Origin: JBPYFK01 sp051984675
GTDB taxonomy: Bacteria > Actinomycetota > Actinomycetes > Mycobacteriales > Pseudonocardiaceae
Assembly (NCBI GenBank): GCA_051984675.1
Contig: JBPYFK010000119.1
Coordinates: forward strand, 1-12,657
DNA: 12,657 nt
Direction: 5' to 3'
In this document: positions 1 to 5,356 of the stretch, piece by piece
How the letters are laid out: each line of letters starts with the position of its first letter
How positions within the stretch are numbered: position 1 is the stretch's first letter
Position numbers and translations under genes: made by a program
The notes under the pieces: generated by a model
Database searches by the model: none
Told to the model about the DNA's origin: nothing
The model's input: only the letters and a program-made list of their open reading frames with translations

Positions 1-156
1 CACCGGGGTGCCCTGGTCGACCAGCTCGCGGGCGCGTTCGGCTCGCCGCAGCTGGCGGCAGGAGTAGCGCCGGTGCCCGCCCTCCGAGCGCTGCGGATCG
101 ATCAGGCCAGCCTCTTCCAGTGACCGCAGGAATGGCTGGGTATTGTCGATCTTCAC
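1..156 (-). CDS. MerR-like helix-turn-helix protein, partial (C-terminus beyond window)
   Basis: Reading leftward from a GTG at 156, the frame stays open for 52 codons to the window edge. The product contains FLRSLEEAGLIDPQRSEGGH followed by RRYS and an Arg/Glu-rich helix ending in RARELVDQGTPV. The pattern of Leu-Glu-x-x-Gly-Leu-Ile, Arg, Gly-Gly-His-Arg-Arg-Tyr is the second half of a MerR-family winged helix-turn-helix, so DNA binding is expected. A complete MerR domain would have about 15-20 more residues before this, covering the first helix and the VS-x-x-TLR turn. Upstream codons in this frame do not supply a convincing version, and no Shine-Dalgarno precedes the GTG. The gene may therefore be 5'-truncated, or may belong to a divergent short subfamily. 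The effector domain lies outside the window. Confidence 0.55.
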   Translation of the reverse strand, partial: MKIDNTQPFLRSLEEAGLIDPQRSEGGHRRYSCRQLRRAERARELVDQGTPV

Positions 157-447
157 TTGCCGGTGTTTGACATGGTTTTCCGGGGCAAAGCTATGGAGAT
201 GATCTCGAGCTGGTTGCTCGCCCGTATCCGCTTGTGACCGAGTGGGACGACCCCACGGTAATCGGTTCCCGGTACTTCCCCGACGAAAGCGCACCACGAT
301 CGCTGCCATGCTCTCCAGCGAACACGCCCCTGCGACGGTCCCCCGCCAGCCCCCACTGACCTGTGCTCGGGATTCAGGATCACTCAAACCGGTGGCATTC
401 CTGGCGCGAAGCGGTCGTTCTAGCTCCGGCGACGCGAAGGTAAGCGT
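157..447. other. Intergenic region with left copy of a 21-bp direct repeat
   Basis: No convincing gene is visible. A short GTG-started frame at 234-360 (about 41 codons) runs through the repeat copy at 261-281 but has no family signature or ribosome binding site. The stretch separates the MerR-like fragment from the lipoprotein gene and presumably carries the lipoprotein promoter, though I cannot pick a clear -10/-35 pair. Confidence 0.4.
261..281 (+). repeat. Direct repeat, left copy (20 of 21 bases identical to 1308-1328)
   Basis: The core CGGTTCCCGGTACTTCCCC recurs at 1310-1328 with a single T-to-C change at the sixth base of the 21-bp unit. The flanking sequences on both sides of the two copies are unrelated. 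The pair brackets a segment of about 1 kb that holds only the lipoprotein gene. Confidence 0.8.
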
Positions 448-1308
448 ATGCGCTCCGCGATTCTTCTCGGCTTGGCCGCTCTGGCCATGACCTGTACGGC
501 CTGTAGCAATGCCCCGCAATCGTCGCCGCCTCCCACCACACAGCAGCGCACACCCAGCGAACAGACTCCCCACACGGTTCGGCTCACCCCCATGCCGACC
601 GGAACCGTCGCTGTGACCTGGGACCCAGGGACACGCTTGATCACCGCTGCCGTCGACATGGAAGGTTTCACACCCTCTGACACGCACGCCATGCGCCTAT
701 ACCCCGGCTCGTGCACTGAGCAGGGCCAGCCACCATCCGTACCGTTCCCGGACATCTCCGCTAATCCCGGAGGTTCCGTTCGAGAAAGCGTCACCAGTAC
801 AACCCCCCAACCCAACGGTATTCCTGGAGGGACATACCTCAACATCCATCTCGGCTCCAGCGCCCAGCTCGGCCGCCCCGGCACCCTCGGTTATATGCCG
901 ATCGCCTGCGCGGACATTCCGAGAACAACGCCAACCCACGGCCCGGTACAACTGATGCTTCGCCCAACTACGAATCTGGTAAGCACCGCTACCCTCACGT
1001 ACAACCCCGGTGACCGCACGCTGCGGGTCGCAGTGCAGGCATCTGGACTCCCCCCGAACAGCTCTCACGCCGTGCACATTCACTCTGGCTCTTGCATGAC
1101 GCAGGGCGACGTCCTTTACCCTCTACCCGATCTGCGAGCCGATAGATCCGGTAGAGCATCCGTGACCACAATTCTGCACAACATCCAGTCCGCACCGCCC
1201 GCCAGAGGCTGGTACCTCAATGTGCATATGGGGGCAGCGAACGAAATCCAGCAGGGCAGCACCCCTACCGTGCTCTTTGCCCCAATATTGTGTGGCGATA
1301 TATTCTGA
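448..1308 (+). CDS. Secreted lipoprotein with two CHRD/SodC-like repeats
   Basis: The 286-residue product starts with a lipoprotein-type signal: Arg2, a hydrophobic stretch at residues 4-14, and Cys19 in the atypical lipobox C-T-A-C. A Pro/Thr/Gln-rich linker runs to about residue 42. Two similar units follow, roughly 43-156 and 167-286. Each has a His-containing turn ending in GSC (Cys89, Cys216), a P-D-I/L strand, a Y-L-N-I/V-H motif (His134, His260) and a late Cys (Cys154, Cys282). The equal Cys spacing (65 and 66 residues) suggests one disulfide per unit. This layout recalls CHRD domains and the copper loop of SodC (G-F-H-x-H...G-x-C). Only unit 2 keeps the histidines (His207, His210, His212); unit 1 has Arg83 and Tyr85 at the last two positions. 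The start is ATG at 448 behind a weak GAAGG. Codon use is less GC-biased than in the right-hand genes. Its function is unknown; an extracellular metal- or redox-linked role is a guess. Confidence 0.75.
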   Translation: MRSAILLGLAALAMTCTACSNAPQSSPPPTTQQRTPSEQTPHTVRLTPMPTGTVAVTWDPGTRLITAAVDMEGFTPSDTHAMRLYPGSCTEQGQPPSVPFPDISANPGGSVRESVTSTTPQPNGIPGGTYLNIHLGSSAQLGRPGTLGYMPIACADIPRTTPTHGPVQLMLRPTTNLVSTATLTYNPGDRTLRVAVQASGLPPNSSHAVHIHSGSCMTQGDVLYPLPDLRADRSGRASVTTILHNIQSAPPARGWYLNVHMGAANEIQQGSTPTVLFAPILCGDIF

Positions 1309-1328
1309 TCGGCTCCCGGTACTTCCCC
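1308..1328 (+). repeat. Direct repeat, right copy
   Basis: This copy begins at the last base of the lipoprotein stop codon and matches 261-281 at 20 of 21 positions. It lies 10 bases from the 3' end of the leftward gene at 1339-1641. Confidence 0.8.
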
Positions 1329-1338
1329 TACCAGGATC

Positions 1339-1641
1339 TCAGCTACTCGACCAAGAGTGCTGGGCTATACCGGACGCGTAATAGCGCTCCCATGACTCAC
1401 TCGGGTTATCCCTTGTGTAGTCCTTGTCAAGCTTGACGAGCAGATACACCAGCTCACTGTGCACTGGAGTAGCCCCCAGGAGCTGCGGGAGCTCGGAGAG
1501 CCGGATCAACCAGTCCGCATACCAGGACGCCCAATCGAGATCGGCGCCATCCACAATCCGGTAGACGCGATGGTGTGTCTCAGCAGCTTCCTGCAGCACC
1601 TTGCTGATTGCCGACACGTCGCTTCCCATGCCGTCCCCCAT
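1339..1641 (-). CDS. Small uncharacterised actinobacterial protein
   Basis: The 100-residue soluble product is rich in Trp, Tyr and acidic residues and has no signal peptide or membrane segment. Visible blocks are an N-terminal helix with EAAETHHRVY, then DLDWASWYADWLIRLSELP, then SELVYLLVKLDKDY and a C-terminal SWERYYA. I recall such a pattern in small hypothetical proteins of actinomycetes but know no function for it. Two starts are possible: ATG at 1641, or ATG at 1629 (Met5), which has GGGGGA about four bases upstream. The gene converges with the lipoprotein gene, leaving 30 bp between them that contain the right repeat copy. Confidence 0.65.
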   Translation of the reverse strand: MGDGMGSDVSAISKVLQEAAETHHRVYRIVDGADLDWASWYADWLIRLSELPQLLGATPVHSELVYLLVKLDKDYTRDNPSESWERYYASGIAQHSWSSS

Positions 1642-2055
1642 CGATGTCCCATTGCCCCCAGTCGTTATTGCTACCGCCCCGTCACGCGATCACCACCGCA
1701 CCAGAAGAATCCGCGACGATGCTGCAAGGCGAAACCACCGTAACCCCCACCCACGGGCCGCGCCTATGGATCTTCCGGGGCATGAGGCACGACCTCCCCG
1801 CCTGTTGTGACCAGCGATGATCCACGAAACCGACGCCCTAGCTGATCGTGCAGCGAGGCCCAAACCCCGCTTTGCAAAGGCGGGGCATCCGGAAGCGCTA
1901 CCAGCACCGTTACGGGAAAGCACTGGTCAAGTGCCAATCTTGTCTATCGCTGTCTATGGGTCCTTGTGCCTCTTGATCAGGGCCTACCAACCCCGGGTGT
2001 CAACCATCTCCTGCAGTTTTAGACCGTTAAGGCGAGCAGGGTCATGCCGGTGGAT

Positions 2056-2111
2056 GCTTGACAGTTTGATCCCACCTAATGCTTGAAAGTCGCCGTGATC
2101 GGCTTGACTGT
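2056..2111. repeat. Three-copy iteron-like decamer cluster
   Basis: GCTTGACAGT at 2056-2065, GCTTGAAAGT at 2081-2090 and GCTTGACTGT at 2102-2111 lie in the same orientation with start-to-start steps of 25 and 21 bp. The first two extend to a 12-base match beginning AT. Such arrays occur as transposase-binding terminal repeats, for example at the ends of IS21-type elements, or as repressor iterons. No transposase gene is visible nearby. Confidence 0.5.
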
Positions 2112-2270
2112 CGAGTATGCATTTGCCGGCGATGCGCGCCGGGAGGTCGAGCTGCCTTTGGGCACAACATCGTCGCGGCCGGTAGGCGATCACGGCCACG
2201 GACCGGACACCGATTCAGACGACGAGAGAGGAGCAGCGAGAGCCCTAGCCCCAGCCTCGCGGAGGGACGA

Positions 2271-2291
2271 ATGCAACCATAAATGCAACCA
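2271..2291. repeat. Tandem ATGCAACCA repeat
   Basis: The nonamer ATGCAACCA occurs at 2271-2279 and 2283-2291, a 12-bp period close to one helical turn. It lies about 60 bp beyond the 3' end of tRNA-Ser, a position where arm-type integrase sites or an excisionase operator could sit. No integrase gene is in the window. Confidence 0.45.
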
Positions 2292-2352
2292 CGCCGTCAG
2301 ATGCCGGTTGCCGGCTTCGCCTGACGACCGGCGTCGTGCCTGGTCATAGGAG

Positions 2353-2437
2353 CGGAAGCGGGGGGATTCGAACCCCCGGAGCCTCTCGGCTCGCTCGCTT
2401 TCAAGGCGAGTGCATTCGGCCGCTCTGCCACGCTTCC
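2353..2437 (-). tRNA. tRNA-Ser (anticodon UGA)
   Basis: The leftward transcript folds as a class II tRNA of 85 nt. The acceptor stem is GGAAGCG/CGCTTCC (2431-2437 with 2354-2360) with discriminator G at 2353. The anticodon stem CTCGC/GCGAG encloses the loop CTTGAAA, giving anticodon UGA. There is a long variable arm (GCC/GGC) and a T arm GGGGG-TTCGAAT-CCCCC. The long variable arm together with the anticodon identifies serine. CCA is not encoded. It decodes UCA (and probably other UCN codons), which are rare in such a GC-rich genome. It lies 75 bp downstream of a MarR gene on the same strand, with a hairpin between them. Confidence 0.96.
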
Positions 2438-2493
2438 AGCGTCGAAGCGTAGCCAATCCGGCCGACCGAACCCCAGTGGGGCACGCGATCACG

Positions 2494-2512
2494 CCGGAGC
2501 CGACGCCTCCGG
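2494..2512 (-). terminator. Hairpin after the leftward MarR gene
   Basis: CCGGAG (2494-2499) and CTCCGG (2507-2512) form a 6-bp GC-rich stem with a 7-nt loop directly after the stop codon at 2513-2515. There is no U tract, which is usual for actinobacteria. It would separate the regulator transcript from tRNA-Ser. Confidence 0.55.
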
Positions 2513-2986
2513 TCAGGACTCGGTGCGCAGGCGTTCGGTGATGCGCTCGAACACGACGCCGAGGACCTGCTGCTCCTCCGGCGTCAGCAAGTCGATCAGG
2601 TGCTCGCGCACTCCTTCGACGTGCGTCGGCGCGGCTTCCCGCAGCAGCGCCATACCGGGGCCGGTGAGTTCGGCGAACACGCCGCGTCCGTCGTTCGGGC
2701 ACTCGATGCGGCGCACCAGCCCGGCCCGTTCGAGGCGACGGACCTGGTGCGAGACACGGCTTTTGGAATGCGCGACTTCGGAGGCCAGCTCGCTCATCCG
2801 CATCCGGGTTTCGGGCCGCTCGGACAGCCGGACCAGGATCTCGTAGTCCGCGAGGGAGAGATCGTGGCCGTCCTGCAACTCGCGGTTGAGCCGGTGCTCC
2901 AGTAGCGCGCTACCCACGACGTACGCGCGCCAAGCGAACATCTCGTGCTCGCTGAGCCACCGCGATTCGGTTTGCTGCGTACTCAC
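2513..2986 (-). CDS. MarR-family transcriptional regulator
   Basis: The 157-residue protein has the MarR layout: an N-terminal dimerisation helix (residues 11-38), then L-S-L-A-D-Y-E-I-L (43-51), a winged helix-turn-helix with MSELASEVAHSKSRVSHQV (64-82) and RRLERAGLVRR (83-93), a wing with ECPNDGRGVFAELT (95-108), and a C-terminal helix pair closing the dimer interface. MarR dimers bind palindromic operators and usually release them when a small phenolic or other ligand binds. The start is GTG at 2986, six bases from a TAACCT box, so the mRNA is probably leaderless. It is divergent from a second MarR gene, and the two promoters share a 105-bp gap with TTAG/CTAA half-sites. Its target and ligand cannot be read from the sequence; the neighbouring exporter is a candidate. 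Confidence 0.9.
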   Translation of the reverse strand: MSTQQTESRWLSEHEMFAWRAYVVGSALLEHRLNRELQDGHDLSLADYEILVRLSERPETRMRMSELASEVAHSKSRVSHQVRRLERAGLVRRIECPNDGRGVFAELTGPGMALLREAAPTHVEGVREHLIDLLTPEEQQVLGVVFERITERLRTES

Positions 2987-2992
2987 TCTTTC

Positions 2993-2998
2993 AGGTTA
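2993..2998 (-). promoter_or_regulatory. -10 box for leaderless MarR transcript
   Basis: On the minus strand TAACCT ends six bases before the GTG at 2986, placing the expected transcription start on the start codon. No purine-rich Shine-Dalgarno fits otherwise, and I see no good -35. Confidence 0.5.
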
Positions 2999-3049
2999 GG
3001 CGGTTTCGACTGATCTTGCCGCCGGGCGCCGTTGATCTCCGGTCGGGAT

Positions 3050-3065
3050 TTAGTTTGGAGGCTAA
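3050..3065. promoter_or_regulatory. Candidate MarR operator overlapping the -35
   Basis: TTAG (3050-3053) and CTAA (3062-3065) form an inverted repeat with an 8-bp spacer that covers the -35 element of the rightward MarR gene. Further half-sites occur at 2996-2999 (TTAG, beside the leftward -10) and 3069-3072 (TTAG). Spaced TTAG/CTAA palindromes are plausible MarR sites; assignment to either regulator is inference. Confidence 0.4.
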
Positions 3066-3084
3066 CCATTAGGAGGCGTACTAT
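3055..3084 (+). promoter_or_regulatory. Promoter of the MarR-ABC exporter operon (leaderless)
   Basis: The -35 TTGGAG (3055-3060) and -10 TACTAT (3079-3084) are 18 bp apart. Initiation 7-8 bases after the -10 would fall at the GTG at 3092. An AGGAGG at 3071-3076 lies 15 bases before that GTG, too far for normal use as a Shine-Dalgarno. Confidence 0.6.
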
Positions 3085-3091
3085 TGGGTTC

Positions 3092-3562
3092 GTGTCCCCT
3101 GGACTCCTGGAACGGGACCCCGAGCGGATGCCGCTGGGGCGGCTGGTCGCGCTCGTTGGCCAGCAGCTCGGACGCCACTGGCAGCAAGCGGTCACCCGGA
3201 ACTCGACGCTCAGCCACACCGCCTTCTTCGCCCTCGCCGTCCTCGGCGAAGAGGGCGCGCTGACCCATCGCGAGGTGGCCGACCACTGTTGGATCAGTCC
3301 GGGGACGCTGACACCGGTGATCGACGCGCTGGAGCGAGACGGGTTGCTGCAGCGGCGACGCGATTCCCGTGATCGCAGGATCGTGCGGCTGCACATCACC
3401 CCCGGCGGGACGGAAACCCTGCGCACCACCTGGGCCGCCGTCGCCGCCGAATTTCGACGAATCGTGCCCGAACTGGGGGCCGACGAGGAGAGACTGGTGC
3501 GGAGTTACCTGCTCACGGTTCTGGAGGGCCTCAAGGGGGAACGAAGTGACCCACGCGGTTGA
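3092..3562 (+). CDS. MarR-family regulator of the adjacent ABC exporter
   Basis: From GTG 3092 the product is 156 residues. It has an N-terminal helix (13-33), then TLSHTAFFALAVLGEEG (39-55), a winged helix with LTHREVADHCWISPGTLTPV (57-76) and IDALERDGL (77-85), a wing QRRRDSRDRRIVRLHITPGG (87-106), and a long C-terminal dimerisation helix. A longer reading from 3032 would add 20 residues that overlap the promoter, so I reject it. The last 17 bases overlap the exporter ATPase gene, which indicates translational coupling. Regulator-first order and the operator over its own promoter fit an autorepressed efflux cassette induced by the exported compound or a relative of it. The ligand is unknown. 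Confidence 0.88.
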   Translation: MSPGLLERDPERMPLGRLVALVGQQLGRHWQQAVTRNSTLSHTAFFALAVLGEEGALTHREVADHCWISPGTLTPVIDALERDGLLQRRRDSRDRRIVRLHITPGGTETLRTTWAAVAAEFRRIVPELGADEERLVRSYLLTVLEGLKGERSDPRG

Positions 3563-4529
3563 CGTGATCGACCTGGTCAAGCGATACCCGAAGAGCAAGC
3601 GCAACGCCGTCGACGGGCTGAGTTTCCAGGTCGATCAGGGAGAGATCTTCGGGCTGCTTGGCCCGAACGGCGCCGGTAAGACCACTACCGTCGGCATCCT
3701 CACCACGCGCGTGCTGCTGACCAGCGGGACCGCTCTGGTCGCCGGCGTGGACGTCGCCGCCGATCCGGTCGCCGCCCGGCGCAGGGTTGCCGTGGTGCCG
3801 CAGCACGTCAACCTGGACCGGTCGCTGAACGCCCGCCAGAACCTGCTGTTCCACGCCAGCTACCACGGCGTTTCGCGGTCCGAACGCCACCGGCTCGCCG
3901 ACGAGCTGCTGGAGCGCATGGGGCTGGCGGAGAAGGCCACGGCACGGGTGGACAACCTCTCCGGCGGCCAGTCGCAACGGCTGATGATCGCTCGCGCGCT
4001 GATCCACAAGCCGGACGTGCTGTTCCTGGACGAGCCGTCGACCGGGCTTGACCCGCAGGCCCGGCTCTTCGTGCACGACCGCGTGCGAGACCTGCGCGCT
4101 CAGGGCGTCACCGTCGTGCTCACCACGCACGACATGGACGAGGCGGCCAAGCTCTCCGACCGGGTCGGTGTGGTGGATCATGGCCGGCTGCTCGCGTTGG
4201 ACAGGCCGGACGAGCTGATCAAGGCGCTGCCGGGCAGAGGCACGATCGAAGCCGCCATCCAACCGAACGGTGTGGGGCCGGACCGGCTGTCGTCGGTGCT
4301 CGCCGAGGTCCGCGGGGTCGAACGGGTGGAGCAGATCGCGCCCGGTGAGGGCTCCGAGGTCGACTCCCAGACGCGACTTCGGCTCTACGTCACCGCCGAA
4401 CCCGCGGAGCTGCTGGCTCCGGTGGCGCAGGTCCTGCACCAGCAGGACGCGGCCGTACTCGGGCTGTCGTTGGGCACCGCGACGTTGGAGGACGTTTTCA
4501 TCGATCTCACGGGGAGGGAGCTGCGGTGA
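3546..4529 (+). CDS. ABC exporter ATP-binding protein, DrrA-like
   Basis: The 327-residue protein has every nucleotide-binding motif: Walker A GPNGAGKTT (39-47), Q-loop Gln86, signature LSGGQ (138-142), Walker B VLFLDE (158-163), D-loop and switch His195. A C-terminal extension of roughly 100 residues matches the regulatory tail seen in DrrA-type drug and antibiotic exporters. It powers transport by the membrane partner encoded next. The start is GTG 3546, inside the end of the MarR gene and preceded by AAGGGGGAA; the long in-frame extension upstream is only the regulator gene in another frame. The stop overlaps the permease start as GTGA. The substrate cannot be told; hydrophobic drugs or secondary metabolites are usual for the family. 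Confidence 0.93.
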   Translation: MTHAVDVIDLVKRYPKSKRNAVDGLSFQVDQGEIFGLLGPNGAGKTTTVGILTTRVLLTSGTALVAGVDVAADPVAARRRVAVVPQHVNLDRSLNARQNLLFHASYHGVSRSERHRLADELLERMGLAEKATARVDNLSGGQSQRLMIARALIHKPDVLFLDEPSTGLDPQARLFVHDRVRDLRAQGVTVVLTTHDMDEAAKLSDRVGVVDHGRLLALDRPDELIKALPGRGTIEAAIQPNGVGPDRLSSVLAEVRGVERVEQIAPGEGSEVDSQTRLRLYVTAEPAELLAPVAQVLHQQDAAVLGLSLGTATLEDVFIDLTGRELR

Positions 4530-5296
4530 GTTCACTCCGCGCTTTCGGGGCGGTGCTGCGCCGGGACGTCTTCGTCACCGGGCGGGAACTGCCAAGCTTC
4601 CTGGCACAGATCATCGTGCAGCCACTCGGTTTGCTGTTCATCTTCGGCAAGGTGCTCGGCGAACTCGGGTACGCGCGTCCGGGCTATGCGCAGTTGCTGC
4701 TCCCCGGCCTGATCGCGCTGAACGCGTTCCTGGTCGCGCTGCAGAACACTTCGTTCCCGCTGGTCCTGGACTTCTCGTTCTCCCGGGAGATCGAGGACCG
4801 GTTGCTCGCGCCACTGCCGATCAGCTGGGTTGCCATCGAGAAGATGATGTTCGGCGCGCTGCGCGGGATGTTCGCGGCCGGACTGATGATCCCGATCGGC
4901 GGGATCGTCCTGGGTGAGATCGACTGGCAGGTCGGGGGGTTGGCCTACGCCGCACTGTTCCTGGTGCTCGGGTCACTGGCGGGCGCGGCCGTCGGGTTGA
5001 CCGTGGGTGCGGCCGTGCCGCCGAGACGGATCAACATCATGTTCGCGGTGATCCTGGCTCCGCTGATGTTCACCGGCGCCGCCCAGTTCCCCTGGGCGCA
5101 GTTGCAGAGCCTGCGGTGGTTCCAGGTGGTGTGCGCGTTCAACCCGCTGACCTACGTCAGCGAGGGCATGCGCGGAGCGCTGGTGCCGTCGGTCCCACAC
5201 ATGGCGCCGTGGGTGTGCGTGCTGGCGCTACTGGCCGCCTGCCTGCTCTTCGGGGCGCTGGGGATCAGGTTCTTCCTGCGCAGGGCACTGGATTAG
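4526..5296 (+). CDS. ABC-2 type exporter permease, DrrB-like
   Basis: The 256-residue hydrophobic protein has about six membrane helices (approximate centres at residues 35, 62, 118, 145, 175 and 237). It has the cytoplasmic element REIEDRLLAPLPISW before the third helix, typical of ABC-2 permeases and likely to contact the ATPase. It would form a 2+2 complex with the upstream ATP-binding protein in the cytoplasmic membrane. The start is GTG 4526 in a 4-bp GTGA overlap, with GGAGGGAG upstream. The TAG stop falls at the base of a strong terminator hairpin, so the operon is MarR-ATPase-permease only. Confidence 0.92.
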   Translation: MSSLRAFGAVLRRDVFVTGRELPSFLAQIIVQPLGLLFIFGKVLGELGYARPGYAQLLLPGLIALNAFLVALQNTSFPLVLDFSFSREIEDRLLAPLPISWVAIEKMMFGALRGMFAAGLMIPIGGIVLGEIDWQVGGLAYAALFLVLGSLAGAAVGLTVGAAVPPRRINIMFAVILAPLMFTGAAQFPWAQLQSLRWFQVVCAFNPLTYVSEGMRGALVPSVPHMAPWVCVLALLAACLLFGALGIRFFLRRALD

Positions 5297-5317
5297 GTGC
5301 GTCCTTCCGGCGCACCT
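5295..5317 (+). terminator. Terminator of the MarR-ABC operon
   Basis: AGGTGCG (5295-5301) pairs perfectly with CGCACCT (5311-5317) around a 9-nt loop. The stem begins within the TAG stop codon. No U tract follows. Confidence 0.7.
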
Positions 5318-5344
5318 GATCTTCCGCCGACCACGCGCGGCGGC

Positions 5345-5350
5345 TACGGT
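5345..5350 (+). promoter_or_regulatory. -10 box of the oxidoreductase gene (leaderless)
   Basis: TACGGT ends six bases before ATG 5357. TTCCGC at 5322-5327 could act as a weak -35 at 17-bp spacing. No Shine-Dalgarno is visible. Confidence 0.5.
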
Positions 5351-5356
5351 CGGGGC

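Larger units (their letters stand above)
1642..2352. other. Gene-poor 0.7-kb stretch with iteron-like repeats, next to tRNA-Ser
   Basis: Open frames here are short, overlap on both strands and show no recognisable family. The stretch contains a small hairpin (1865-1885: CCCCGC and GCGGGG arms around an AT-containing loop), three spaced copies of a GCTTGAcAGT-like decamer (2056-2111) and a tandem ATGCAACCA repeat (2271-2291). Together with its position downstream of the tRNA-Ser 3' end, it looks like decayed or regulatory DNA from an integrated element. This is inference. Confidence 0.45.

Noticed and set aside
153..383. 76-residue leftward open frame
   Set aside because: It has no family signature. 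A faint resemblance of its middle (WCAFVGEV) to the C-terminus of DUF397 proteins is too weak to claim.
1865..1885. Hairpin with CCCCGC/GCGGGG arms as a terminator
   Set aside because: No gene ends nearby on either strand, so I mention it only as a structure in the gap.
1817..2199. Overlapping short frames on both strands as possible genes
   Set aside because: They lack ribosome binding sites, domain motifs and a consistent coding pattern, and they overlap the iteron-like repeats.
2190..2702. Long leftward open frame running through tRNA-Ser and part of the MarR gene
   Set aside because: It overlaps the tRNA and a well-supported gene in another frame, and its Arg-rich composition is that of a GC-rich shadow frame.
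3071..3076. AGGAGG as the ribosome binding site of the rightward MarR gene
   Set aside because: It is 15 bases from GTG 3092. It would suit only an ATT start at 3083, which is very rare; a leaderless start fits better.
3032..3091. Longer N-terminus for the rightward MarR protein
   Set aside because: The extra 20 codons cover the -35/-10 promoter and operator candidate, and family members begin near residue 21 of that reading.
3369..3545. 59-residue N-terminal extension of the DrrA-like ATPase
   Set aside because: It lies wholly inside the MarR gene in another frame, and the ABC domain starts normally from GTG 3546.
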